A stretch of DNA of 64,000 nt from Arthrobacter sp. SLBN-112 (GCF_030944625.1 NZ_JAUSXY010000001.1:1178001-1242000), one strand, 5' to 3'; shown: positions 18,832 through 28,301, counted from the stretch's first letter. Notes: a model not told the origin generated them from the letters alone. A program made the numbers and translations.

Positions 18832-19658
18832 TCCGCGGCCGGGTACACGCCGAGGATCCGCACCTCGGTGGTGAAGAAGTCCAGTTCCTCGAGGGCCAGC
18901 TTCAGCGGCAGGTCCTCGGGGTGGCCTTCGACGTCGGCCATGAACATGGTGGCCGCGAATTCGTTGCCCACCATGTAGCTCTCCAGGCGGGTCATATTCA
19001 CGCCGTTGGTGGCAAAGCCGCCCAGTGCCTTGTACAGCGCGGAAGGGACGTTGCGGACGCGGAACACGAAGCTGGTGACTGCCGGCCCGGGGAGTTCGTC
19101 CTTGGCCGGCAGTGCCGTTTCCCGGGCCAGGACCACGAAGCGGGTGGTGTTGGAGGGGTCGTCCTCCACGCGCGAGGCCAGGACTTCGAGGCCATAGATC
19201 TGAGCCGCCAGCGGGGGAGCCAGGGAGAGCTTGCGGGGATCGTTCCACTCGGCCACTTCGCGGGCGGACCCTGCAGTGTCGCCGGCGATGACGGGCTTGA
19301 GGCCGTGGTCGCGGATCAGCTTCCGGCACTGGCCCAGGGCGTGGATGTGGCTGTGCACCTCGGTGGCGCCCTCGATGGTGCTGCCCGGGATGCCCAGCAG
19401 GTCGAAGTGGATGGGCAGGAAGTATTCGCCCACGATCTGCAGGCTGGACTGCGGCAGCAGGATGTGGATGTCCGCCACCCGTCCGGCGATGGAGTTCTCG
19501 ATGGGGATCATGGCCAGGTCGGCTTCGCCGGTGGTCACCAGCTCGAACGCGTCCTCAAAGCTGGCGCACGGGACGCTTTCGAAGTCCGGGAACATCTGCT
19601 GACACGCGATATTGGAGTTGGCACCGGGCTCACCCTGGTACGCAATCTTGGAGGCCAT
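18804..19658 (-). CDS. pheA: Prephenate dehydratase
   Basis: 284 residues. The catalytic domain starts 'KIAYQGEPGANSNIACQQMFP' and contains 'LAMIPIENSIAGRVADIH' and 'NTTRFVVLA' (the conserved Thr-Arg-Phe). A C-terminal ACT domain ('SFVFRVRNVPSALYKALGGF', 'RLESYMVG') gives phenylalanine feedback. It converts prephenate to phenylpyruvate in phenylalanine synthesis. Free-standing, without a fused chorismate mutase, as usual in actinobacteria. It overlaps the monooxygenase tail-to-tail by 28 bases; the function has no evident link to the hpa cluster. Confidence 0.95.
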   Translation of the reverse strand: MASKIAYQGEPGANSNIACQQMFPDFESVPCASFEDAFELVTTGEADLAMIPIENSIAGRVADIHILLPQSSLQIVGEYFLPIHFDLLGIPGSTIEGATEVHSHIHALGQCRKLIRDHGLKPVIAGDTAGSAREVAEWNDPRKLSLAPPLAAQIYGLEVLASRVEDDPSNTTRFVVLARETALPAKDELPGPAVTSFVFRVRNVPSALYKALGGFATNGVNMTRLESYMVGNEFAATMFMADVEGHPEDLPLKLALEELDFFTTEVRILGVYPAADYRAAAATA

Positions 19659-19682
19659 GATCCGTATGGTTTCACGCGCGCG

Positions 19683-19704
19683 GGCCCGTTGGGAAAACGG
19701 GTCC
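19683..19704 (-). terminator. Hairpin after amylosucrase
   Basis: CCCGTT-GGGAA-AACGGG stem with flanking partial pairing, directly after the amylosucrase stop codon and before pheA. No U tract. It could separate the two transcripts. Confidence 0.4.
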
Positions 19705-19710
19705 GCGATG

Positions 19711-21624
19711 CTACGCCGGGGTGACGCGCAGCCAGAGGTATTGCCGGGGGAGGAGCGTGACGCCGTCGTGCAGGTTCAGGGCCGCCTCGGAGAGGAGGTC
19801 GACGGCGGCAGGAAAGTATCCGCCGAAGGTTTCCCCGGGCAGCGCCTGGGCGGAATCGCTGAAGTTGGCCAGCGCCAGGACGACGCTGCCGCCCTCCCCG
19901 TCGCCGGGCCGCTGGTACGCCAGCACGGAGCGGTTGTTCGTGGCGAAATCCACCAGCGTGGTTCCGGCCAGTTCCGGGGTGCCGGCGCGGACCTCGATCA
20001 TCCGCTTGATGCCTGCGTACACTGCCCCCTCGGGTGTGGCGGGGTCGTCCCGCCGGGCGTACTGTTGCGCCGGGTAGTGCGGGCGGTGCACCCAGCGGCT
20101 GTCATCGCCGTGGCCCGGTTCGGCGGCGTAGCCGTAGTCGTTGAGCTGCCCCACCTCATCGCCCAGGTACAGCAGCGGGACGCCGCCGGTGCTGAACGGC
20201 ACCGAGTGGGCCAGGAGGATCCGTTCCACCGCCTCGGCCGGGTCAACCTCCATGCCGCACAGTGAAGCCGTCGTCCCTGAAATCCGGCAGTCCCCGGTCT
20301 TGGGGTTGTCCTGGAACGGGACCCCGCGGGCGAAGCTGCCGGGGAACCGGTTGACGTAAAAGGAATTCAGGAAGCGGCGGTGGTCGAACCCGTTGATGCC
20401 CAGCTCGGCCGCGTCCTCGTCGGCGAAGGTCCAGCCGATGTCGTCGTGGCTGCGGACATAGTTCACCCAGGCGGTGCCGTCCGGGATGTTGTGCCTGCGT
20501 TCCAGGGCCTGGGCCAGGAGCGAGACGTCGCGGGTGGCCAGGGACTCCCAGATCAGCGCCATCTGCAGCGGGTTGTAGGAAAGCTGGCACTCTTTGGGGT
20601 CGATGTACAGCGCCACCTCATCCGGGTGCACGATCGCCTCGGACTTGAACAGCAGCGACGGCGCCGCCAGCCGGCACACGGCGTTGAAGGCCCGCAGCAG
20701 CGTGTGAGCCTGGGGCAGGTTCTCGCACGGGGTGCCCAGCTGCTTCCAGATGAACGCCACGGCGTCCATGCGCAGGATGTCCACGCCCTGGTTGGCCAGG
20801 AACAGCATCTCGCCCGCCATGGCCCGGAACACCTCGGGATTGGAGTAGTTCAGGTCCCACTGATAGGTGTGGAAGGTGGCCCAAACCCAGCGGCCGTCCT
20901 CCATTTGGATGAAGGATCCGGAGTGGTTCTCGGGGAAAATCTCGCGGACGTTCGCCTCGAACGCGTCCGGCATGGTCCGGTCCGGGAAGATCCAGTAGTA
21001 GTCGCTGTACTCGGGATCCCCCGCGGCCGCTTTGCGCGCCCACTCGTGCTCGTCGGAGGTGTGGTTGAAGATGAAGTCCACCACCAGGCTGATCCCGTTG
21101 GCCTTGAGCTCGGCGGCGAGGCCGCGCAGTTGCTCCATGGTGCCCAGTACCGGGTTGACCTGGCGGTAACTGGAGACCGCGTAACCGCCGTCCGAGTGCG
21201 GCTCTGGTGCCAGGAACAGGGGCATGAGGTGCAGGTAGGTGAGGCCCAGCTCCTTGAAGTACGGGATGCGGGCCCGCACCCCTTCGAGGCTCTCGGCATA
21301 GCGGTCCACGTAGCACACCCCGCCGAGCATCCGGTTGGACTGGAACCAGTCCGGCGTCTGTTCGCGGCTGGCATCCAGGGCCTTCAGTTCCGGGGAGCGC
21401 TCCTGCCAGAACCGTGCGCATTGGAGTACTAGGTCAGTGAGTTGATTCAACCAGTCCTGGCGTGCACCGTACAAGGAATGGAACAGGCTCCGGAGGGTGG
21501 GAAAGTGCTCGTCGAGGCGCCGGTCAAAGTCCGCGTCCCGGCGCAGGCCGTGTTCGTGTTCCCGTGACAACGCTGACAGCACGTGCCGGCGCGCTTCTTC
21601 GTTCTCGTTGACGTACTCCTGCAT
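19711..21624 (-). CDS. Amylosucrase (GH13)
   Basis: 637 residues, the length of Neisseria polysaccharea amylosucrase. Catalytic groups are seen at Asp287 ('DILRMDAVAFIWKQ'), Glu329 ('LFKSEAIVHPDEV') and Asp394 ('RSHDDIGWTF'), one position later than in the Neisseria enzyme. 'VVDFIFNHTSDEHEWA' is the subfamily signature. The enzyme uses sucrose to elongate alpha-1,4-glucan and releases fructose, without nucleotide sugars. No signal peptide is seen, so probably intracellular. Sucrose phosphorylase or trehalose synthase are close relatives, but the length and the long helical N-terminus favour amylosucrase. Monocistronic. Confidence 0.88.
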   Translation of the reverse strand: MQEYVNENEEARRHVLSALSREHEHGLRRDADFDRRLDEHFPTLRSLFHSLYGARQDWLNQLTDLVLQCARFWQERSPELKALDASREQTPDWFQSNRMLGGVCYVDRYAESLEGVRARIPYFKELGLTYLHLMPLFLAPEPHSDGGYAVSSYRQVNPVLGTMEQLRGLAAELKANGISLVVDFIFNHTSDEHEWARKAAAGDPEYSDYYWIFPDRTMPDAFEANVREIFPENHSGSFIQMEDGRWVWATFHTYQWDLNYSNPEVFRAMAGEMLFLANQGVDILRMDAVAFIWKQLGTPCENLPQAHTLLRAFNAVCRLAAPSLLFKSEAIVHPDEVALYIDPKECQLSYNPLQMALIWESLATRDVSLLAQALERRHNIPDGTAWVNYVRSHDDIGWTFADEDAAELGINGFDHRRFLNSFYVNRFPGSFARGVPFQDNPKTGDCRISGTTASLCGMEVDPAEAVERILLAHSVPFSTGGVPLLYLGDEVGQLNDYGYAAEPGHGDDSRWVHRPHYPAQQYARRDDPATPEGAVYAGIKRMIEVRAGTPELAGTTLVDFATNNRSVLAYQRPGDGEGGSVVLALANFSDSAQALPGETFGGYFPAAVDLLSEAALNLHDGVTLLPRQYLWLRVTPA

Positions 21625-21872
21625 GTGACCGGCCCCTTCCGCAATTCCGCCGGACCTCCCGGCCGCGCACCTGTACGGAAGTATTCCACGTCACATTCGG
21701 CCGAACGCGTTCCGGGTTGCTGCGTGACTCCCACGTGGCGGTTCCCAGCGGGGGGTTCCGCGCCTCGCTCTACGCAACATCTGCCAGGTTGGATCCTAAG
21801 ACTTTCTGGGCGGCGAGTAAGGAATACGAAAATAGAGCCCTATCTTGACGTGTTTGGCTGGCATCCCTGACG
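21625..21872. other. Upstream region of amylosucrase
   Basis: No gene recognised. It should contain the amylosucrase promoter (minus strand), but no convincing -35/-10 pair could be chosen. Base composition is less biased than in the surrounding genes. Confidence 0.3.
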
Positions 21873-22154
21873 TCAGGCTGGGGTGTGCCCTGACCGGGCA
21901 ATCAACCGCACTGAGCCTTCTTCTTCCCAGGCGTCACTACATGCCTCACCCGGCCCGTGCCTGTCGTCAAGGGACGTTTTTTTGATCAGCGTGGTTGCTT
22001 CATCAGTCTCAGTGGAGTGGTGCCCGCCGAGGATTACTTGCCGGCTCTGGTTGGCACTTTCCCAAGTCAAGGTGTAGGAGATGCCCGAGGAGCGAGCAGC
22101 ACGTGGGCCTTGCCGATAGCTCCCGGCCTCGTTCGATTCATCTGGTGCTTGCAT
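21873..22154 (-). CDS. Hypothetical small protein
   Basis: 93-residue ORF with a credible ribosome binding site (GGAAGG four bases before the ATG). It is hydrophilic, with the middle 'SGISYTLTWESANQSRQVIL' looking like a beta-hairpin. No family recognised. It lies in a patch without strong codon bias between amylosucrase and the IS remnant, so it may be horizontally acquired or not a gene. Confidence 0.4.
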   Translation of the reverse strand: MQAPDESNEAGSYRQGPRAARSSGISYTLTWESANQSRQVILGGHHSTETDEATTLIKKTSLDDRHGPGEACSDAWEEEGSVRLIARSGHTPA

Positions 22155-22424
22155 AGTGCCTTCCGCCGTCGCCGATTGCTCACCGCTTAGAAATGGAGCT
22201 CTGATGAGCGCGAAGAGTGTGGAGCCTTGCGAGGACGGCCAACAGCCCAGGTCCTAGGAGCAAAAGAGGTGCGTTCATTAGGGCACGGGGATAGGCCGCA
22301 ACCGGGGCCGGGTAACGAAGGGTCAATTCCTCGACCCGGCCCCTAGATTCTCGCCGCGAGGCAGTTCGAGCGTCTAATGACTCGGCCCCTGCCAGCCCTT
22401 TGCAAAGGGCAAAGAGGACTCTAA
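22155..22424. other. Gene-free stretch beside the IS remnant
   Basis: No gene recognised. It contains a 10-bp inverted repeat, GGGGCCGGGT at 22304-22313 with its complement at 22334-22343. The stretch is not long enough or arranged correctly for a tRNA. Confidence 0.35.
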
Positions 22425-23611
22425 CCCCGATTTTTCATGATGGCCGGTGATGCCCGTTGAGTTGGGGCTGGTGGGTGGCTGGCGGTTGTTTTCTGTTTTC
22501 GGGCAGTGTGGTGTGGCCCGTTGGTTCGTCTTGGGGTTGGCGCCGGTTCCACTGCCGGTTCATGGGGCTGTTCGTCGGGACGGGATGAGGGTCTGTTCAG
22601 CCCGAGGACAGCAACTGTTTGAGGTCACTGGTGTTGGCCAGGAGCAGTTTCAGGAGGTCCTTTTCTGGGGCTGATTCGGGGAGCAGGAGCCGGTGGCGGC
22701 GAGCTCGGGTGATGATTTTCCCGGCGGTCGCGAAGAGCCGGTAGCGCCAGCGTTTGATGTCCCAGGCTTTGGAGCGGTGGCCGTCCGGGAGGGCTGCGAG
22801 CTGGAGCCAGGAGACCAGGTTGAAGGCGAGGGCTGCGATGTTTGCCCAGGCCTGGTTCACGGCGAAATCAAAGAACGGGAGCTTGCCCAGGCCGGTGTTT
22901 TTCAGGGTATTGATCCTGTTCTCGCACCGGCCGCGGGCGCGGTGCCGGGCGTCCAGGAACGGTCCGTGCCAGCGTGGTGAGTTGGTCAGCATCGCGGTGA
23001 TCCGGTGCCCGTCGGTATCGAGCAGGGTCGGCTGGGCTCCGGGGTGCAGCGGCTCGGCCCGCAGGAACAGTTTGGTGCCCGGCGGGTAGTCGGTGAACGG
23101 GATGACGTCGGTGGCGTTGATAACCCACGCATCGGTGCGGTCGTTGCCGGTCTGGTCAGGGCCGGCTGCCAGTACTCCTTGTCGTTTATCCAGTCGATCA
23201 TGTGGGCCCTGCCGAACGGGAGGGTGTAGCTGGTGGAGAACTGCACGCCGAGGCCGTGCAGGTGCCAGAGGAATTTCCGTGAGGCCCCGGCACTGTCGGT
23301 GCGGACCAGGATCTTCTCCCCGGTCAGGGCTCCGGTGTCGTTGTGGAGGCTTTCGGGCAGTTGGGCTGCGGCGGTGTGGAAGACCCGGAAGTGGTCCTCG
23401 GCGCTGTTCGCTCCGGCGTTGCCGGGACGCAGCACGGCGGCGAGGATTTCCCCGGAACCCTTGCCGGCGCCGTAGTCACAGGAGGCGATGAAGGGGGCGA
23501 ATCCGTAGCCGCCTTTGTAGGTTCCGGCGATGTTTTCCTTGTCCGAGTGCGAGGTCACGAGGGTCGCGTCGATAGCCGTTTGGAAACGAGCGGCTAAATC
23601 TCCTGCTGTAG
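22425..23611 (-). mobile_element. Truncated IS1380-family insertion sequence
   Basis: Holds the C-terminal two thirds or so of an IS1380-type transposase plus its downstream end. The right boundary is placed tentatively at CCCCGATTTTTCATGA (22425-22440), which resembles an IS1380-type terminus. The left end is missing: the transposase reading starts abruptly at the livF 3' end, so the 5' part and one inverted repeat are lost. No target duplication can be recognised. The livF stop codon itself lies in IS-derived sequence. Confidence 0.7.
22597..23611 (-). pseudogene. IS1380-type transposase, 5'-truncated and frameshifted
   Basis: The first readable part is 'AGDLAARFQTAIDATLVTSH' then 'SDKENIAGTYKGGYGFAPF' and 'ILVRTDSAGASRKFLWHL', the DDE catalytic region of IS1380 transposases. 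At about 23150-23158 the frame slips after 'EYWQPALT'; the neighbouring frame continues 'TGNDRTDAWVINATDVIPFT' and ends with 'ENRINTLKNTGLGKLPFFDF' and 'LVSWLQLAAL', the conserved C-terminal part. With the N-terminus gone and the frame broken, it cannot make active transposase. Confidence 0.8.
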
Positions 23612-24349
23612 GTCTGTGGGCGCAGAGCGGGCGGAAACTCCGTGTGAGGTGGTTCCGTTCTTGCCGCCGAATGCGATGGATTCCAAACGTCGGAGGCCGT
23701 CACTGTCACTGGCCTTCACTTGTTCACGGCTTCTTCCGATAGAGATGAGCATCGCGTCGTCAGCGAGGTTTGCGACTCTGCTTGCGCTCTGTTCCACGAG
23801 GACCACGGCGAGGTTGGGATTCAGCAGCGAGCGGATCTGGGCGTAGATTTCATCCACGATAACCGGAGCCAGACCCAGCCCGGGTTCATCGAGCAGGAGG
23901 ATTTTTGGATCCCGCATGAAAGTACGAGCCAGGGCCACCATTTGGCGTTGCCCGCCTGACAGCGCTCCAACGTCGGTGGTAGTGCGCGATTGAAGCATTG
24001 GAAAGAGATCCAGCGTCATGTCGAGATTCCTGATCGCGGCCTTGGTCTGGCCGACCATCATGTTTTCGCGTACTGTCATGGCCGAAAAGAGGCTATGGGC
24101 CTCCGGCACGACGCCAACCCCTACTTCCCTGACCCGGCGATGTGTCGGCCAAGACGATACGTCTGTGCCGTACATAGTGACCGTCCCACGGGTCTTGATA
24201 AGACCAAGGGTGGCTTTGACGGTACTGGACTTACCGGCACCGTTGGTTCCGACAAGTGCAAGAACCTGCCCTGGAACCACGGTGAGAGAGACGTCAAAGA
24301 GGGCTTGTGTGCGGCCGTACCAGGCTTCGATATGGTCAAGCGAGAGCAT
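23594..24349 (-). CDS. livF: Branched-chain-type ABC transporter ATPase LivF
   Basis: 251-residue ATPase: Walker A 'LVGTNGAGKSST', signature 'LSGGQRQMVAL', Walker B 'ILLLDEPGLGLAP'. ATG 24349 (GGAG seven bases upstream) overlaps the livG stop by 14 bases. The last 15 or so residues ('TSHGVSARSAPTDLQQEI') extend beyond the usual LivF end and run into the IS1380 remnant, so the original 3' end was probably replaced by the insertion. The core ATPase is complete. Last gene of livKHMGF; substrate likely amide or nitrile related because of the shared operator (inference). Confidence 0.88.
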   Translation of the reverse strand: MLSLDHIEAWYGRTQALFDVSLTVVPGQVLALVGTNGAGKSSTVKATLGLIKTRGTVTMYGTDVSSWPTHRRVREVGVGVVPEAHSLFSAMTVRENMMVGQTKAAIRNLDMTLDLFPMLQSRTTTDVGALSGGQRQMVALARTFMRDPKILLLDEPGLGLAPVIVDEIYAQIRSLLNPNLAVVLVEQSASRVANLADDAMLISIGRSREQVKASDSDGLRRLESIAFGGKNGTTSHGVSARSAPTDLQQEI

Positions 24350-25112
24350 GTGATTCTCCGAAATAGGCAAGGCGAACGTCTGGACGGTCAAGCACTTGGT
24401 CGGTTGGACCCTCGGCAAGGACAGTTCCGGCTACCAGTGCGATGCATCGGTCGCATGATTTCCGGACGATGTTGACGTCATGTTCTACGAGGATCAGGAG
24501 GCATCCGACTTTGGAGGGCAGGTCACGAAGGATAGCGGCAAGCTGTTCCCGGCTTCCTGAGTCAAGGCCGGCGGCTGGTTCATCGAGGAATATCACCCGG
24601 GGTTCGGCCATGAGCACACGCCCGATTTCGACCAACCGGCGGGTAGCCGTGGACAGGGATGAGACTTGGGCGTCGGCGTAGTCAACGAGCTTGAGCAGGT
24701 CGAGGGTTGCGTAGGCCTGACCCAACCAGGCGCGTTCGGACTTACGATGGCGGGCAGACCCGAAGAGTTGCCGAAGCGCGCCGGCGCCGCTGAACCGCTG
24801 GCGTCCCAGTAGCAGATTGGTGATGACGGTTTCATCTTCCAGCAGCTGAGCAGTTTGAAAGCTTCTCACCACCCCGGCTTTTGCATGAAGTTCCGGTGAA
24901 AGCGCGGTGATGTCCTCCTGGTCGAGAAGGATGGTGCCTTCTGTTGGACGAACAAACCCGGACAGTGCGTTAAGCAGGGTGCTCTTACCTGCCCCGTTTG
25001 GACCGATGAGGCCTATTGTTCCTGGCCCCTTGAGGTGGAGGTTCACATTATGCAGAGCGACTAATCCGCCAAAACTCACGCCCACATCCTTGATTTCCAA
25101 CTGAATGGTCAT
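24336..25112 (-). CDS. livG: Branched-chain-type ABC transporter ATPase LivG
   Basis: 258 residues: Walker A 'LIGPNGAGKSTLLNALSG', Walker B 'RVIFLDEPAAGLDSG', switch His in 'LILVEHDVNIV'. The signature loop reads 'LSTATRRLVEIGR' in place of the common LSGGQ, a degenerate form I believe also occurs in other LivG-type proteins. ATG 25112 overlaps the livM stop as ATGA. Pairs with LivF as the motor of the importer. Confidence 0.9.
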   Translation of the reverse strand: MTIQLEIKDVGVSFGGLVALHNVNLHLKGPGTIGLIGPNGAGKSTLLNALSGFVRPTEGTILLDQEDITALSPELHAKAGVVRSFQTAQLLEDETVITNLLLGRQRFSGAGALRQLFGSARHRKSERAWLGQAYATLDLLKLVDYADAQVSSLSTATRRLVEIGRVLMAEPRVIFLDEPAAGLDSGSREQLAAILRDLPSKVGCLLILVEHDVNIVRKSCDRCIALVAGTVLAEGPTDQVLDRPDVRLAYFGESHALA

Positions 25113-26170
25113 GGAGTGACCTTTCCGGTGTTCTTGCTTTGGCTGAATATATTCTTGAGCTGCACAGCTCCACCGGGCAGCAAGTAGATGAGCGCTACAA
25201 GCAGTGCGCCGGACAACAGGACGTAGAGGCGGTCTTGGCCAAGGGCGCTGAACAGCGGCGGGACCAGGGACACGTAGGCCGCGCCAATCCATGCGCCCAG
25301 GGTGGAACCTGAGCCGCCAAGGATGACCCCCACCAGGATGTAAACCGACGGAAAAAGTCCGAAGGTGGCCGGCGTCACCGATCCGACCAGATGGGCAACC
25401 AGGAAACCTGACACTCCCGCGCAGACACCGGCTACGACGAAGGCGGCCAATTTGGTGCGCGAGAGACTGACCCCGACGGAACGGGCTGCGAATTGCGACT
25501 CGCGCACTGCCGCCATGTTCCTGCCCAACTGGGTATGAGGTATTCGCGCCAGAACGACGGTGGCCAGGCCAACCGAGACAGCGCACAAACCGTAAAGGAA
25601 GTAGGGGCTGTCAGTCTCCAGCCCCGGAATGTAGAAGGAGGCGACCGGAAGGCCTTGAAGGCCGCCGGTAACCGCCCGTTGCTCACGGATCCACCATTGG
25701 AACAGCTCGCCCACGGCGAGCGTCACCAAGGCAAGACGCAGTCCGCTGACCCGCAGCGCTGGGATTCCAACCAGAAGCGCCGCAGCCACCGAAACACCTA
25801 TGACCAGGACGATTTCATAGAGGCCTGTGAGGCCGAGCACCGTTGCTCCTACAGCCGCCGTGTAGGCGCCGATTCCAACGAACGTCGCCTGCGACAACGA
25901 AAAGATCCCTGTGATCCCGAATAAAACCCGGGCACCCATGACGGCAATGGTGTACGCCATCCATGACGACGCCAGATAAAGCCAGTAAGGATCCAGAAAG
26001 AAGGGTAGAAGCGCCACGACGATAGTGAAGAGTGCCACGGTGATGATGGTTCTCCTGCGGCGCCCGGCCAGCAGGTGAGTGATTCTTTCTTTTGCCCCTG
26101 GTGAAAGGGGCAGCGCCCAGCCGTTACCCGTGGTGGTGGCGGAATCTGCGTGTATTTTTGCCTGAGTCAT
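25109..26170 (-). CDS. livM: Branched-chain-type ABC transporter permease LivM
   Basis: 353 residues with about ten hydrophobic segments after a 40-residue polar N-terminus; 'GITGIFSLSQATFVGIGAYT' and 'GGSGSTLGAWIGAAYVSLVP' are characteristic LivM segments, the latter being the ATPase-contact loop. ATGA overlaps with livH before it and livG after it show one polycistronic message. Confidence 0.92.
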   Translation of the reverse strand: MTQAKIHADSATTTGNGWALPLSPGAKERITHLLAGRRRRTIITVALFTIVVALLPFFLDPYWLYLASSWMAYTIAVMGARVLFGITGIFSLSQATFVGIGAYTAAVGATVLGLTGLYEIVLVIGVSVAAALLVGIPALRVSGLRLALVTLAVGELFQWWIREQRAVTGGLQGLPVASFYIPGLETDSPYFLYGLCAVSVGLATVVLARIPHTQLGRNMAAVRESQFAARSVGVSLSRTKLAAFVVAGVCAGVSGFLVAHLVGSVTPATFGLFPSVYILVGVILGGSGSTLGAWIGAAYVSLVPPLFSALGQDRLYVLLSGALLVALIYLLPGGAVQLKNIFSQSKNTGKVTP

Positions 26171-27051
26171 ACGCGTACGACTCCTTTCTCGGACAGGAAA
26201 CGCTTGGGCAGCACGGCGAGGAGCAGGATAACGACGATGAACACCGCGGGTGTGCCGTAGTTGGTGCCAATGGCGTAAGTCGCCAGGCCTTCGAAGAGGG
26301 CCAGGCCAAAGGCAGCCGTCAGGGGAGCTACGAAACGGTCGAGCCCGCCAATAATTCCTGCGATGACAGACTTAATGAGGAAGGGCGTCATGTAATAGGC
26401 GTCCAAAGACAGCCGACTGGCCACAACGATTCCGACGACGCCCGCGGTCAGCCCGGCGAACGCCCACGTAGCTCCTCGGACGCGGCTGACGTTCAGGCCC
26501 ATGCTTTTGGCCAGCGCCGGGTCGGTGGCAACAGCCCGCATTGCCAGACCGAACTGTGTCTTTGAGAGAAACCATGCGAAGCCGGCGAGTAGCACGAGGA
26601 CGCCGAGGGTCACCACGACCTGATTGAGGTTCAGGAACAGGTCGCCTATTTCCACCGGGACATCAGTGCCCAAGGGAACAAATGAACGGGTGGTCGTGCC
26701 AAAGAGTGCTTCGGCGACAGCTGTCAGCAGGAGCAAGATGCCCAGAGTCACCACGAGATCCAGTCCGTCGCGGCCCGCTTTGCGACTGATCGGTTCAAGG
26801 ATGAACCGATCAGTGGCAAAGGAGATCACAGCCGCGGCGGCTAAGCCTGCAAGGATTCCTACCCAAAGGGGCTGAGTGCGGGCAGCCAAGGTAAAGGTGA
26901 TGAAGGCTGCCATCATTCCCAGAGCTCCGTGAGCGAAGTTCACTGCCTTGCTGACGCGGTAAACGATGAGCATGCCAAACAGAAGCAGAGCGTACAGCGC
27001 CCCCGTGGCGAGCGAGCTTAGGAGTATTTGTAATAGTCCGGACAACTGCAC
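26167..27051 (-). CDS. livH: Branched-chain-type ABC transporter permease LivH
   Basis: 294 residues, mostly transmembrane; 'LIVYRVSKAVNFAHGALGMM' is the hallmark LivH N-terminal motif and 'AIVGGLDR'-like 'GIIGGLDRFVAPLTAAFGLA' the conserved cytoplasmic loop. GTG 27051 is chosen because it follows the livK stop by eight bases; longer in-frame starts overlap livK. Confidence 0.9.
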   Translation of the reverse strand: MQLSGLLQILLSSLATGALYALLLFGMLIVYRVSKAVNFAHGALGMMAAFITFTLAARTQPLWVGILAGLAAAAVISFATDRFILEPISRKAGRDGLDLVVTLGILLLLTAVAEALFGTTTRSFVPLGTDVPVEIGDLFLNLNQVVVTLGVLVLLAGFAWFLSKTQFGLAMRAVATDPALAKSMGLNVSRVRGATWAFAGLTAGVVGIVVASRLSLDAYYMTPFLIKSVIAGIIGGLDRFVAPLTAAFGLALFEGLATYAIGTNYGTPAVFIVVILLLAVLPKRFLSEKGVVRV

Positions 27052-27059
27052 GCGATGTC

Positions 27060-28301
27060 CTACTTGCCTGTCACTGTTTGGAACGGCGCGACCTGCACGG
27101 CCTTGCCGTCTTCGATGCGGGCTACACCGACGGCATTGGTTCCCTGCCTGGAATTGGGACCAAAGGTGACCGGCGGGATCAGGCCGGTTTTGAAGTCCTT
27201 CATGCTTTCGAGGGAAAAGGCAAGGCAATCCCGGGTCAGAGCCGGCGCGTCTTTCAAGGCTTTGAGGGTGACAAGTGCCTGGGTGTAGCCGACGGCGTTC
27301 CACATCGTGGGGGCTGTTCCTGTGGTTTTGGTGTACTCAGAGACAAACTCCCGGACCAGCGGATCATCGCTGGCGAACGGCGCGACCTTCGTAGGTACGG
27401 TCATTCCTTCCACCACGTTCCCGTACTCCGACAGAAAGGATTCATCGGTGATGTCAGACTGGGCAAGTAGTTTCGGCTTGTAGCCGATCTGGTTCATGGC
27501 CGCGATGACCTGGCCAACGACGACCGGGCCCGCCACCAGCGCGACCAGCTCGGAGTTCTTGTTCTTCAGTGCCTGTGCAACCGCCGAAAAGTCGGTCATG
27601 GTCGGTTCGACTGTTTGCGTTGTCCCAATCGTCAGCCCGCTGCCGTCAAGGGCCTTCTTTATGCCGCTCAGTGCGTCGTCGCCGACGTCCCCCACCTGCT
27701 GCACGAAGGAGATGCTCGCGGGCTTCTGCTCCTTCATCAGCCAGCTCAGCGCGACGTTGTATTCGTCAATGAAATTTGGCCAGATCATGTAAACGTCCGG
27801 GTTTTGCATGACACCGACCTGGTTGGAAGGAGCATATGGGCCCACGGATGGTATGTGCTTTTCTTTGATGAAGGGCAGCACACCAACGAAGTTTGGTGTG
27901 CCTATGCCGCCTGCAAACGCGAATACGCCTTCGCTCGTCTCAAGACGCCGCGCTGCCTGCTGCGCTACTGCAGCGTCATACTGATCATCCTCGGCGACGA
28001 CTTCCACCTGACGGCCCTGCACGCCTCCTGCCGCATTAACTTTGTCGAGTGCGAACTGGAAGCCCTTCAGTGCGCCGTTGCCCGGGGCCGCAAGCGGCCC
28101 GGTCAATGGGGTGAACATTCCAAGCTTGATCTTGCTGTCCGTGATGCCCTGGGCTACACCGTTCGTGTCGCAGCTGGTGCGGGCGGTACGGGCAGCCGAA
28201 GCCTGCCCTTCGGAGGTGTCGCCGCGAGTGGCGCACCCGGTTGCGACCAGTGCGGTGGCAACCGTGATGGCCCCCAGGGTCAGTCGGCTCGAAATTTTCA
28301 T
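27060..28301 (-). CDS. livK: Substrate-binding lipoprotein of the Liv-type importer
   Basis: 413-residue periplasmic-binding-protein type I. The N-terminus has a signal sequence ending in a lipobox-like 'LVATGC', so it is anchored outside the membrane. The mature part shows 'KLGMFTPLTGPLAAPGNGAL' and 'VEVVAEDDQYDAAVAQQAARRL', typical of the Liv/amide/urea-binding group. ATG 28301 has AGGAG upstream. A near copy (one mismatch) of the nitrile hydratase operator lies 66 bases upstream at 28367-28378, suggesting the transported compound is an amide, nitrile or derived acid rather than leucine (inference). Confidence 0.9.
   Translation of the reverse strand: MKISSRLTLGAITVATALVATGCATRGDTSEGQASAARTARTSCDTNGVAQGITDSKIKLGMFTPLTGPLAAPGNGALKGFQFALDKVNAAGGVQGRQVEVVAEDDQYDAAVAQQAARRLETSEGVFAFAGGIGTPNFVGVLPFIKEKHIPSVGPYAPSNQVGVMQNPDVYMIWPNFIDEYNVALSWLMKEQKPASISFVQQVGDVGDDALSGIKKALDGSGLTIGTTQTVEPTMTDFSAVAQALKNKNSELVALVAGPVVVGQVIAAMNQIGYKPKLLAQSDITDESFLSEYGNVVEGMTVPTKVAPFASDDPLVREFVSEYTKTTGTAPTMWNAVGYTQALVTLKALKDAPALTRDCLAFSLESMKDFKTGLIPPVTFGPNSRQGTNAVGVARIEDGKAVQVAPFQTVTGK

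Noticed and set aside
22304-22343. GGGGCCGGGT/ACCCGGCCCC stem resembling a tRNA acceptor
   Set aside because: Only 40 bases separate the arms, with no anticodon arm or proper T loop, so it is not a tRNA.
24660-24720. Degenerate ABC signature LSTATRRLVEIGR in LivG as a sign of inactivation
   Set aside because: Walker A, Walker B and switch His are intact, and LivG-type ATPases often carry T-x-T-R-R variants at this place, so function is probably normal.
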